From positions 1 to 22,557 of the forward strand of contig JASCIV010000369.1 of NCBI GenBank assembly GCA_030374735.1: 22,557 bases of DNA, read 5' to 3'. The notes under the pieces are model-generated. The model did no database searches and was not told the DNA's origin. It saw nothing but the letters and a program-made list of their open reading frames with translations. This stretch comes from Gracilaria caudata. Taxonomy: Eukaryota; Rhodophyta; Florideophyceae; Gracilariales; Gracilariaceae. Shown here piece by piece: positions 15,782-22,557 of this stretch (the stretch's first letter is position 1; every line of letters begins with the position of its first letter). The translations under genes and the position numbers were made by a program.

Positions 15782-16144
15782 TCAAGACGAGGCATCACCA
15801 CCATCCCCACCCGCACCACCGCCCGCGCCATTGAAGACCGAGCCATCTATGAGCCCCGATCCCAGTACCAACCCCTCTGCGCCATTCCCAGCGCCCACCA
15901 GCGCAATGCCGTCGCCGCCCGCAACTGCACCGGCGTTCAGCACGAGCGCGGAGTCATCAATGCCCGTGCCGCCGACGCCGCCCAAGAGCGACACGCCCAG
16001 CGTGGCGGCATCGCCGCCCGCGCCACCGGGCCCGCCTGCGGCGGTGCTGAAGTCGAACGTGGGCAAAATCATGTGAGAGGCGCGCAGCGGCGCGGCTTGG
16101 GCGGTGCACAGCACGGCAAGCAGCAGCGTAGTGAACAGCTTCAT
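15782..16144 (-). CDS. Secreted Gly-rich protein, diverged subfamily A / link to B (120 aa)
   Basis: The signal peptide MKLFTTLLLAVLCTAQAAP is followed by RASHMILPTFDFSTAAGG, a changed version of the aromatic PPIID segment. GGAGGDAATLGVSLLGGVGGTGIDDSALVLNAG matches the subfamily A order. The end reads GSVFNGAGGGAGGDGG, where A has GSVTN and B has GSFFNG, so the motif is intermediate. There is no cysteine in the mature chain. The ATG is preceded by ACC. Codon use is more GC-rich than in the core genes (many GGC, GCG). The flanks do not belong to the core duplicated block. Confidence 0.85.
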   Translation of the reverse strand: MKLFTTLLLAVLCTAQAAPLRASHMILPTFDFSTAAGGPGGAGGDAATLGVSLLGGVGGTGIDDSALVLNAGAVAGGDGIALVGAGNGAEGLVLGSGLIDGSVFNGAGGGAGGDGGDASS

Positions 16145-16990
16145 GGTGGGGGTATGGGGGGAACGCTACCTGCGAGGGCGATGGTGACGTGCGTTGTGCT
16201 GATTGGAGCTGTTGTGCGACCGAAGTGGGTCGGCGTTACGGGTCTTACGTGAGCAGTCGTCTGGGAATTATGCTCTGGAATGGGCGAGCTTTTGTAGTGG
16301 CGATTGCTGATGTGCGTGTGGTTTGAGTATGGACGAGGGCGCCGCGATGAATTTGGTGGTGCGTTGGTTTGACGTGGAGACGACGCGCCGACGCGAATTC
16401 GCAGCGCGTTGAAAACGCGAGATCGGTGTATTATGGTGGCGAACCTGTTCCTCACAAGGCGCTCAACATCATGCCGATCGCCACGACACAACACGTCGCG
16501 CTCACTGAAAAAGCTTGAACGCATGCACAACGGGGATCCGGACAGGCTGCGCACATCTCCACAAACGAGATGTCCAAGAAGGTGGCGAGGCGCATGACGG
16601 TCACGCGCGTTGAGATGGCGCGTGTACGTGTTGCATGGCTGCGTACTGATTCGGCGCCGCTTTCTGTCACATAGATCGCGCAAATTCGCTCGAGCGAGCG
16701 TGCGCGCCGACGAGCTGTCACGCAGCCGCGCACGTGACGAATTTGCATCGCTCATTTTGCTGTGGCGCCGCATGCGGCGGTCGTCGTGTTCTACACGACT
16801 CCCGAAAAAAGACCAAAAACGCACTTTTTCCCGTTTTTACTAAATCAGTGCCGCTCGCAAGCACGGCGATGGCCCACGCGTCTGCCGCCAGCACCGCCCC
16901 TTACGCCTTACTACTGCCCCCACCCTGCCCACCATGCCCGCAGCCCACCGCACACACAGATTCAGCTCACCACACGCCAGCGTGCAGCGC
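16145..16990. other. Upstream region of the 15782 gene and gene-free DNA
   Basis: A TATA-like TACAAAAG on the minus strand at 16289-16296 lies about 145-152 bp before the ATG. Near 16385-16412, ACGCGAATTCGCAGCGCG resembles GACGAATTCGCAGTGCG at about 15113-15129 in the upstream block of the 14424 gene. A 227-codon arginine-rich frame on the minus strand (16141-16824) has no signal peptide or motif and is probably compositional. Confidence 0.4.
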
Positions 16991-17362
16991 TCAACGAGAA
17001 GCCGCACCACCCGGCCCACCGGCGCCCGCCGCCGCCACATTCGTGACGGAGCCGGTAATCACGCCGCCATCGGAGGCAGTGCCCACCGCGCCATTGCCCA
17101 CCACAGCGTCCAGCACGCCCGCGCCGCCCGCAATGATGCCCTTGTTGGCCACATCACCAGAGCCAGACACGCCGTCCCCGCCAATGCCGCCCGTCACCAC
17201 GGCGCCGATCACCGACGCATCACCGCCGTTTCCGCCCGGCCCGCCCAGCGCGAGGCCGGCGGCGGAGGAGGAGGCAAACTGCGCCCACCACGGCTCGTCC
17301 TGGCGGGACAGCGGCGCGGCGAGCGCCACAGAGAGTAGACACATGCACACGAACAGCTTCAT
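16991..17362 (-). CDS. Secreted Gly-rich protein, diverged subfamily A (123 aa)
   Basis: I start at MKLFVCMCLLSVALAAP. The 101 codons upstream run back past the TATA box and are excluded. The signal peptide is about 15 residues. The segment after it, SRQDEPWWAQFASSSAAG, replaces the aromatic PPIID element with a tryptophan pair. LGGPGGNGGDASVIG, GGIGGDGVSGSGDVANKG, GGAGVLDAVVGNGAVG and the C-terminal GSVTNVAAAGAGGPGG follow the A order. The mature chain has no cysteine. The coding sequence is very GC-rich. TATA box at 17486-17494. Its nearest relative is the next gene, 18055-18429, which shares GDGVS and VVGNGAVGT. Confidence 0.85.
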   Translation of the reverse strand: MKLFVCMCLLSVALAAPLSRQDEPWWAQFASSSAAGLALGGPGGNGGDASVIGAVVTGGIGGDGVSGSGDVANKGIIAGGAGVLDAVVGNGAVGTASDGGVITGSVTNVAAAGAGGPGGAASR

Positions 17363-17485
17363 TATTTCGTATGTTGATGAGTTGTGAGCTTGCGAATGTG
17401 TGATCGGCGTTGGTTGTGCGCAGGGTTGTTGCTCGTGAGTGCTATAGAGTCGGGAATCGGAGTAGAGACAACATGTCGCGCCCAG

Positions 17486-17494
17486 CTTTTTATA
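17486..17494 (-). promoter_or_regulatory. TATA box of the 16991 gene
   Basis: TATAAAAAG on the minus strand, about 125-130 bp from the ATG. The conserved GAATCGATCC of the core genes is absent. Confidence 0.75.
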
Positions 17495-17499
17495 CGCCG

Positions 17500-18054
17500 A
17501 AGCGCTCGCGGCGACGCGCCATGAAAGGCGCGAGCGGTGCGCGACGGCACCACGAATACGCCGTGCCGGCGAAAGGTTTGACCAAGCTTCAATACAACGC
17601 TCGTGCAGACGCTTTTCCACGGCGCTTGCGAGCGAGCAACGCAGAAACAAGCGTTTAAAGCGCAAGCTTTAAAGCTTCACGGCGCCTTGCGCACAAGCAA
17701 AGCAGAGCAAAGCTTTCACGGCGCTTGTGCGCGAGAACTAAAAACTTCGTCATGGCCAAGGTTAAGGTTACAAACGTAACTTTACACTTTCGGGGCCCGG
17801 CCCAAACCGTTTCGTGCTGCGGGCTTGGCGACGTAATTGCAAAATGTGAGCATGGGTTTGTTTCTCCCACGGAAACACACACACACACACACACACGAGG
17901 CGCGGAACGACTTACGCGGAATGACGTGCACGGAAACGGCTTACGGTATACAGCGCACGCGCGGAAGTTGATTGAACCAACTCTGTAAGATCAACTAGAT
18001 CCAGATTGCTTTTTATCTTATCATGTCAAACAGCTACCGCACGTGTGGCCAAAT
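17500..18054. other. Gene-free upstream region with degenerate repeats
   Basis: CACGGCGC occurs three times (17618, 17678, 17717), each time between a GCTT-type stretch and a TTG-type stretch, making a loose repeat of 39-60 bp spacing. AAGCTTTAAAGCTT at 17664-17677 is a perfect 14-bp palindrome. No gene is recognised. Confidence 0.45.
17875..17896. repeat. (AC)11 microsatellite
   Basis: Uninterrupted dinucleotide run of 22 bases. Confidence 0.9.
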
Positions 18055-18429
18055 CTAGGAGAACGCAGCTCCACCGGCGCCACCGTTTCCGGCCACAGCC
18101 GTGTTGGTCACCGAGCCGGTGATGGAGCCGCTTCCCACGACGGTGCCAACCGCCCCATTGCCCACGACCGCCGACAACACACCATCGCCGCCAGCGATAA
18201 TTCCACCGTTTGCCACAAACGCCGAGTCCGACACGCCGTCACCGCCCACTCCGCCCGTTACAATGGCGCCCACAACAGACGCGTCACCGCCGTCGCCACC
18301 GGCTCCACCGATAGAGGTGCTGGCGTCGATAAACGGCGGGAGGAAGATGGGTCGTTCCGCCGTTTTCGGCACGGGCGCGGCGAGGCTCACGGCAAGCACG
18401 GCGGCGAGGACGGAAAGTGTAAACTTCAT
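18055..18429 (-). CDS. Secreted Gly-rich protein, diverged subfamily A (124 aa)
   Basis: The signal peptide MKFTLSVLAAVLAVSLAAP is followed by VPKTAERPIFLPPFIDAS, which keeps the aromatic-proline-proline-Ile-Asp element. Then come GGAGGDGGDASVVG, GGVGGDGVSDSAFVANGG, GGDGVLSAVVGNGAVG and the C-terminal GSVTNTAVAGNGGAGG with AFS at the end, as in the core genes. No cysteine. The ATG follows a run of A. TATA box at 18552-18560. It is the last A-type gene before the strand switch to subfamily B. Secreted; function unknown. Confidence 0.88.
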   Translation of the reverse strand: MKFTLSVLAAVLAVSLAAPVPKTAERPIFLPPFIDASTSIGGAGGDGGDASVVGAIVTGGVGGDGVSDSAFVANGGIIAGGDGVLSAVVGNGAVGTVVGSGSITGSVTNTAVAGNGGAGGAAFS

Positions 18430-18551
18430 TTTTTGATATAATAGACAGGAGGTTGGAGAGAGCTGATGTGAAGCGATGTTTGCCGAATAATAGCGGTTCT
18501 CGACGATGTGACGAATCGGTTTATCAGACCGGGGCGGCTGAGCGGCGCGCT

Positions 18552-18560
18552 CTTATAAAG
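18552..18560 (-). promoter_or_regulatory. TATA box of the 18055 gene
   Basis: Minus strand CTTTATAAGA, about 125-130 bp from the ATG. Confidence 0.65.
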
Positions 18561-19478
18561 CGCGGCGGGGGGGTGCGGCGCTCGCTTCCTCCGGAATCGT
18601 GCACGGAGGACAGTGCAGGGCGAGTTGTCAGATGCAACCGCCATGATGGCAAATTAAGCCAAAGGCTCCATCTCCGTCTAACATTAGGCAACGTCCATGA
18701 ATCTGTGCGAGTGGCAACAGACAAAGGATCAAAAACATGGCCGACCTCAAACAACGTTCCAGCAAGCACGCATCAAAAAGTGGACCTCATCGACACCACG
18801 TTGCTTGTCAAGCAATGCAGTTTTGATTGCCTCGTTGCTACGCAACAACTCGACACACAAGTAAGCGCGCGCTGCCCAAGCGCGAATTGACAGCTCCCAA
18901 TTCGCGCACCGCATACAGCGTTTACAGCTGCAAACCGCCGAATTCTTGATGCAGCGCGACTCCGCCGCTGCGCAGAGTAGCAGCATTATACAGAATTAAC
19001 CTGCGCGCCTCGCGCCGCCGCGCACCAGCAGGTGCGTGCGCACTGCGCAGGCAGTATTCTATAATCCAACTCAAACCCCCGCCTCCTGCGCACGCTGGCT
19101 GCCAAATTCATCGCCGACGAGTTGGCATCGTGCCAAACTGCGAGAGCGCGCTGCCGTACGCGCGCGGTGCGCGCGTGCGCGTGCGCGTGCGCGTGGTCGC
19201 TGAATTTGCATCCACGCTTTCTGTGTACATCGAGCGGCGGTGCGCGTGTCCACGTCGTGGGTGTTGACGCCTTTCTTTTTCGTGTGAAGCGTGTGAACGC
19301 TACCCAGCGTGCACAACAAAAAGTGCCGGTTATCGCAGCTCGCACATGCGCTTCTCTCTTCAAATGTGCGCATCACGCGCAACAACTGCAGTCGCTATGA
19401 CGATTTCGCCTTCTTGGTCTCTTTTGTAAGCAACAAACAATCCTCAGCCACGATCAACGCAACAGAGCAGCTCCATGC
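18561..19478. other. Divergent intergenic region between the 18055 and 19602 genes
   Basis: No gene recognised. It contains TGCGCA-c-TGCGCA at 19037-19049 and an alternating purine-pyrimidine tract at 19167-19195. The open frames at 18453-18890 and 18986-19385 overlap on both strands and lack any family feature. Confidence 0.4.
19167..19195. repeat. Alternating purine-pyrimidine GTGCGC tract
   Basis: A 29-base strictly alternating run built from GTGCGC units, a sequence type known to adopt Z-DNA under negative supercoiling. It lies about 285 bp upstream of the TATA box of the 19602 gene. Confidence 0.7.
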
Positions 19479-19487
19479 TATAAAAAG
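19479..19487 (+). promoter_or_regulatory. TATA box of the 19602 gene
   Basis: TATAAAAAG within GCTATAAAAAGGCGCTCCGC. The 21053 promoter has the similar GCTATAAAAGCTCTCCGC. 123 bp to the ATG. Confidence 0.8.
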
Positions 19488-19601
19488 GCGCTCCGCTTCC
19501 CACCCGATCCATCTTCGGACAAATCCTCACTCACTCCTCATCCGCAGATCGGTTTCCGCATCTTCACCACTCCGATCCGATTCTTCAACCACACTGCAAT
19601 C

Positions 19602-20033
19602 ATGAAACTCACCGCACTGCTCATCTCGCTGCTCCTCTCCACCGTGCTCGCCGCGCCAACCTCGCACATATTCTTCGGGTTCCCGTTCCTCTTCGGAACC
19701 CCCACGCCCACACCCACGCCCGCGCCCGCCACCCCGCCGGTCTCCACCACTGACACCGCCACCTCCGCCGCCACCGGTACTGGCGGTCCCGGCGGTGGTG
19801 GCGGACCGGCCACGGCTACCGGTGTGGTTGCGTTTGCCGGCAACGGCGGCGGGGGAGACGGATCGCCGGGCACTTTCATCGGCGCTTTGGGTACGGGTGG
19901 CTCTGGATTGGCTCTTGCGACTGGTGGCGGTACTGCTAGTAATTCCGGTTCCTTCTTCAATGGCGCACTGGGCGGCCCTGGCGGAACGGGTGGTGCAGGT
20001 ACTGGCACCTCGGGTGCCACTACTGCCCCGTAA
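19602..20033 (+). CDS. Secreted Thr/Pro- and Gly-rich protein, subfamily B (143 aa)
   Basis: The signal peptide is MKLTALLISLLLSTVLAAP. An aromatic patch (HIFFGFPFLFG, about residues 22-32) is followed by a PT repeat linker (TPTPTPTPAPATPP, about 33-46) and a Ser/Thr/Asp-Ala stretch ending TATGTGG. The glycine module has GNGGGGDGSPGTFIGALG and GGSGLALATGGG, and closes with SGSFFNGALGGPGGTGG and GTGTSG. The PT linker resembles that of the first subfamily C gene, while the module matches the 21053 gene. No cysteine. A at -3 before the ATG. An AATAAA lies 86 bp after the stop. The linker suggests O-glycosylation; function unknown. Confidence 0.88.
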   Translation: MKLTALLISLLLSTVLAAPTSHIFFGFPFLFGTPTPTPTPAPATPPVSTTDTATSAATGTGGPGGGGGPATATGVVAFAGNGGGGDGSPGTFIGALGTGGSGLALATGGGTASNSGSFFNGALGGPGGTGGAGTGTSGATTAP

Positions 20034-20118
20034 AGCATTGTGTGGAGCTCAGCACAGCATAGCTCGCTTTTGGACTTGGTCTGTGTGTTCCATTGTGAGT
20101 GAACGATCGATTCAATAC

Positions 20119-20124
20119 TAATAA
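20119..20124 (+). terminator. Polyadenylation signal of the 19602 gene
   Basis: AATAAA, about 86 bp past the stop codon, in a suitably AT-rich context. It is the only canonical signal I could place behind a gene in this window. Confidence 0.5.
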
Positions 20125-20893
20125 AGACAAAAGGAAAACCTGTCAATTGTCATTGATCTTGCCCCGTGCTCACGAACGTGAGAGAAGTATACATATGCTA
20201 TTATATTCGATAACTTGTCGCGCACGACAAAACGTCAGATAAGCTTTCCGATTTTTCCATCGTTCGTCCGAAAAAAGTATCAATACCATATCTTTACTCT
20301 CTCCAACTCTCAGTTGGCACTGGACTCAATATCGTGGGAAAGTACCTGTCAAGCGTGATGGTCTCCCAACGTCAATTCATTCTTGCCGTAATGTTGTTCC
20401 GCGAGTGTTCTTGTCGGAGTGATATTCGTTGTCCCCATTCCAGCTCCCACAATAACGAAAGTTTTCTTCTTTTTCATTTTTGTTTTCTGGCAAAAGCGCC
20501 GCGTGCATAACTCATTTGCGTATCTATGTTGCGCGTGTCATGCCGTTATCTCACTGAGGAACCCGCGACTCAACAGTTGAGTTATAAACTTTATAAACTT
20601 GGGTTAGTAACCCAGGGTGTATTTATAATACTATAAGCACAAACACTAATCGCACTGCCCGCCACGAAAGTTTTACCAACCGCCTGTGGCCAAGACTTCG
20701 CACGCACGCAGGGCTTGCCATGCGCTGATTAAAGCCACCATTCACAATCGCAGCAATCCAAAATCACCGCGCACGTTTAAAACGAGATAACCATCGCCAT
20801 CAGTTTAAAATCCGAGGCGCTCACACACAACGGCTTTAGTTTTGTAAGCAATCTGCCAGCCCAGGGCAGCTCCACGCCCTGTTTCAATTTGAC

Positions 20894-20910
20894 ACTCTCA
20901 AGTTGAGAGT
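20894..20910. promoter_or_regulatory. Promoter-proximal palindrome (ACTCTC-N5-GAGAGT)
   Basis: ACTCTCAA-g-TTGAGAGT, a perfect 8-1-8 palindrome, 8 bp upstream of the TATA box of the 21053 gene. Its outer half sites equal those at 2748-2764, so it is a candidate operator for a dimeric regulator. Confidence 0.55.
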
Positions 20911-20918
20911 CTCGACGC

Positions 20919-20926
20919 TATAAAAG
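20919..20926 (+). promoter_or_regulatory. TATA box of the 21053 gene
   Basis: TATAAAAG, 134 bp from the first ATG, in a context shared with the 19602 promoter. Confidence 0.8.
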
Positions 20927-21052
20927 CTCTCCGCGACAAACCAAATCACTTTCGCCCGTCATCCGCTTTATACATTCTGCCATCCCCCCAAAAACTAGAA
21001 CACCCGACCCCATCACACTGCAATCCCCCTCCCCCCCCCTCCAGATCCAGTC

Positions 21053-21445
21053 ATGATGAAGCTCACCATGTTGCTGTTCACCGCTCTGTTCGCCATAACG
21101 TTTGGCGCACCTGTCTCACGCGACATCTTCGGATTGTTTGCCCCGTTTTTTTCGAGCAGTGACACTGACACTGCCACCTCCACTGCCACCGGCACCGGCG
21201 GTGCAGGTGGCCCTGGCGGCGGTGCCACCGCCACTGGCGTGACGGCCTTCGCCGGCATCGGCGGTGCTGGCGCAGGATCACCGGGTACCTTCTTGGGTGC
21301 GATTGGCAGCGGTGGCTCTGGTATTGCGGTTTCCACCGGTAGTGGTACCGCGAGCAACACTGGTTCGTTCTTCAACGGCGCGTCTGGTGGTGCGGGTGGA
21401 CCGGGCGGTGCTGGTACTGGTACGTCCGGCGCAGCTGCTATTTGA
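21053..21445 (+). CDS. Secreted Thr- and Gly-rich protein, subfamily B (130 aa)
   Basis: Two ATGs stand in tandem. The second (21056) gives the family-typical MKL start and has A at -3, so the mature product is the same either way. The signal peptide ends FGAP. The patch RDIFGLFAPFFSSS follows, then an Asp-Thr-Ala-Thr stretch DTDTATSTATGTGG (about residues 37-50) in place of the PT linker of its neighbour. The module has GIGGAGAGSPGTFLGAIG and GGSGIAVSTGSG, and closes with TGSFFNGASGGAGGPGG and GTGTSG. No cysteine. A run of C occurs shortly before the ATG. Tandem, same strand as the 19602 gene. No clear AATAAA was found behind it. Confidence 0.88.
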   Translation: MMKLTMLLFTALFAITFGAPVSRDIFGLFAPFFSSSDTDTATSTATGTGGAGGPGGGATATGVTAFAGIGGAGAGSPGTFLGAIGSGGSGIAVSTGSGTASNTGSFFNGASGGAGGPGGAGTGTSGAAAI

Positions 21446-22439
21446 GCTTGACTCTGTAACATGGCAGTTTGGCTGTACGTGTTGGCCCTTGATGATGCAT
21501 CATGGGCATCTCCATCGAATTGGGACTACGTTGACCGTGACATGCATCAAGTAAAAGAAAGGTAGTATTTTACGTGAATGTTTATCGCTTGTATAGATCG
21601 TACATGTCTATTGCCCACTGACCTTGCATTTGTCACGAGGCATAGCATGCTTTCCGCTTGCTTTCAGCTCTCAGCGCGCATCCTAGGATGCGGCAGAATT
21701 GTTGCCGCGAGGTGCTTTGGAGGTTAGCGCACAGATTGTGGAAAAAAACGGCGGTCGCAGAATTCCGCACTCCGGAAGCGGTCGCGTTTCAGCTCCTCCA
21801 GATCCTTTCGCCACGAACGATTGACAGCTTACGGTAAGCAAACACTGCTTATACAAAAACAGCGCCCAAAATGCGCTTTAAAAGAAGACACGAAGAGCGG
21901 TGGTGGCGAACGTGTTCACTTGGAAGTAACGTGGCCATGATCGCCAACGTCGTTCTTCCAAATGGTTTCCGCGCCTCATGTGTGTGGCCACAAACGCAAC
22001 TGCCATAAAATTAAAAAATATTTATGACGCTTCGCGCTTGCAAATGCCATTTGCATCGCTGCCGCTCCTACAGCGGCGGCGGTTGTATGTGCATCACATG
22101 TGCATCGAGAAAAGTCTATCAGTTCTGCGCAGCGTGGCCCAGCACGAAGCAAGCTCCGTCAAAACCGGAACATCGCTCCCTACCGCGTTGCTCGCTACCC
22201 CCGTTTACACAAACAACGCAGTCCAGACTGCGAGTTTTGCCGCCCGCATTAAAAGTTTAAACCAGCGTGCCATCTGCCTCGCCTTGGATATTCCCGTAAC
22301 TGCAGCCCGCGATGCTATATTCTTGTAAGCATCCTCAGCGCCGTGCGCAGCTTGCAAACGGTACAGCCAAAGAAGCCGTTGCCCTTCCAAAATCATGAGT
22401 CCAACGCTCTCTGTGTTTTGATCTCGTTCTCACGCGCTC
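21446..22439. other. Gene-free right-hand region
   Basis: No family member or RNA gene is recognised. A 116-codon frame at 21978-22328 begins after an ATG but has no signal peptide, glycine module or motif known to me. A small TTCCG-cactc-CGGAA hairpin lies near 21762-21776. Confidence 0.35.
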
Positions 22440-22447
22440 TATAAAAC
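22440..22447 (+). promoter_or_regulatory. Possible TATA box of a gene beyond the window
   Basis: TATAAAAC on the plus strand. With the family's usual 114-134 bp from TATA to ATG, the start codon would fall at about 22554-22575, at or just past the window end. An ATG at 22499 opens a frame to the edge, but its translation (MILFNVYSNRS...) is not a family signal peptide. Confidence 0.35.
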
Positions 22448-22557
22448 CCCACCTGCAATCGTGTGGCTTAGTAAAGACAGTTTGTGGACGTGCAGTAAAT
22501 GATACTCTTTAATGTTTATTCCAATAGGAGTCGGTCGGGTGCTTGGCCCCCCTTTTC

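Larger units (their letters stand above)
20034..20918. other. Intergenic region between the two subfamily B genes
   Basis: No gene recognised. It contains a likely polyadenylation signal at 20119, the palindromes CCAACT-ctc-AGTTGG (20303-20317), ACTCAAC-a-GTTGAGT (20568-20582) and TGGGTT-agt-AACCCA (20600-20614), and a direct repeat TTATAAACT twice at 20582-20599. Confidence 0.5.

Noticed and set aside
16141..16824. A 227-codon frame whose stop overlaps the start of the 15782 gene
   Set aside because: It covers the promoter region of that gene, is arginine-rich, and has no recognisable feature. The 4-bp overlap is most likely chance in a eukaryote.

Overview
The window looks like nuclear DNA from a eukaryote. 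Short intron-free genes are separated by long intergenic stretches. Almost every recognisable gene has a TATA box about 110-150 bp before its ATG, every chosen start has A at -3, and there are no bacterial-style operons or ribosome binding sites. I cannot name the organism. A low-intron fungus, oomycete or alga would fit, but nothing here decides it.

The coding content is one multigene family: twelve small (112-143 aa) secreted glycine-rich proteins. Each begins Met-Lys, has a 15-20 residue signal peptide usually ending Ala-Ala-Pro, then a short aromatic/proline patch or a Pro/Thr linker, then a Gly-Gly-x module. Three subfamilies lie in blocks. Subfamily C (738-1133 and 2242-2634, minus strand) has Pro-Thr or poly-Thr linkers. 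Subfamily A (6880 to 18429) has five core copies and three more diverged ones. Subfamily B (19602-20033 and 21053-21445, plus strand) has a TATGTGG-type module. A shared C-terminal motif, Gly-Ser-x-x-Asn followed by GGxGG, links A and B. The gene at 15782-16144 is intermediate between them. I recognise no described family and infer only an extracellular or cell-wall role.

The core A genes are duplicated with their flanks. Upstream blocks of several hundred bp and downstream blocks of about 200 bp recur. The gene at 10935 is inverted, so that gene and the one at 8764 form the arms of a large inverted repeat around 9960-10340. A decayed copy of the downstream block lies at about 4205-5520 and seems to be interrupted by an 0.8 kb insertion.

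The non-coding DNA has its own signals. At 6100-6301 there is a tandem array of four hairpins, period 55-59 bp, with compensatory changes in the stem and G-U pairs that only work in plus-strand RNA. Many perfect odd-length palindromes with a single central base are scattered through the window, some iterated as X-n-X'-n-X. A palindrome-rich stretch at 13340-14240 includes a cluster of GTAC sites. I found no tRNA, rRNA, CRISPR array or transposase that I could support.
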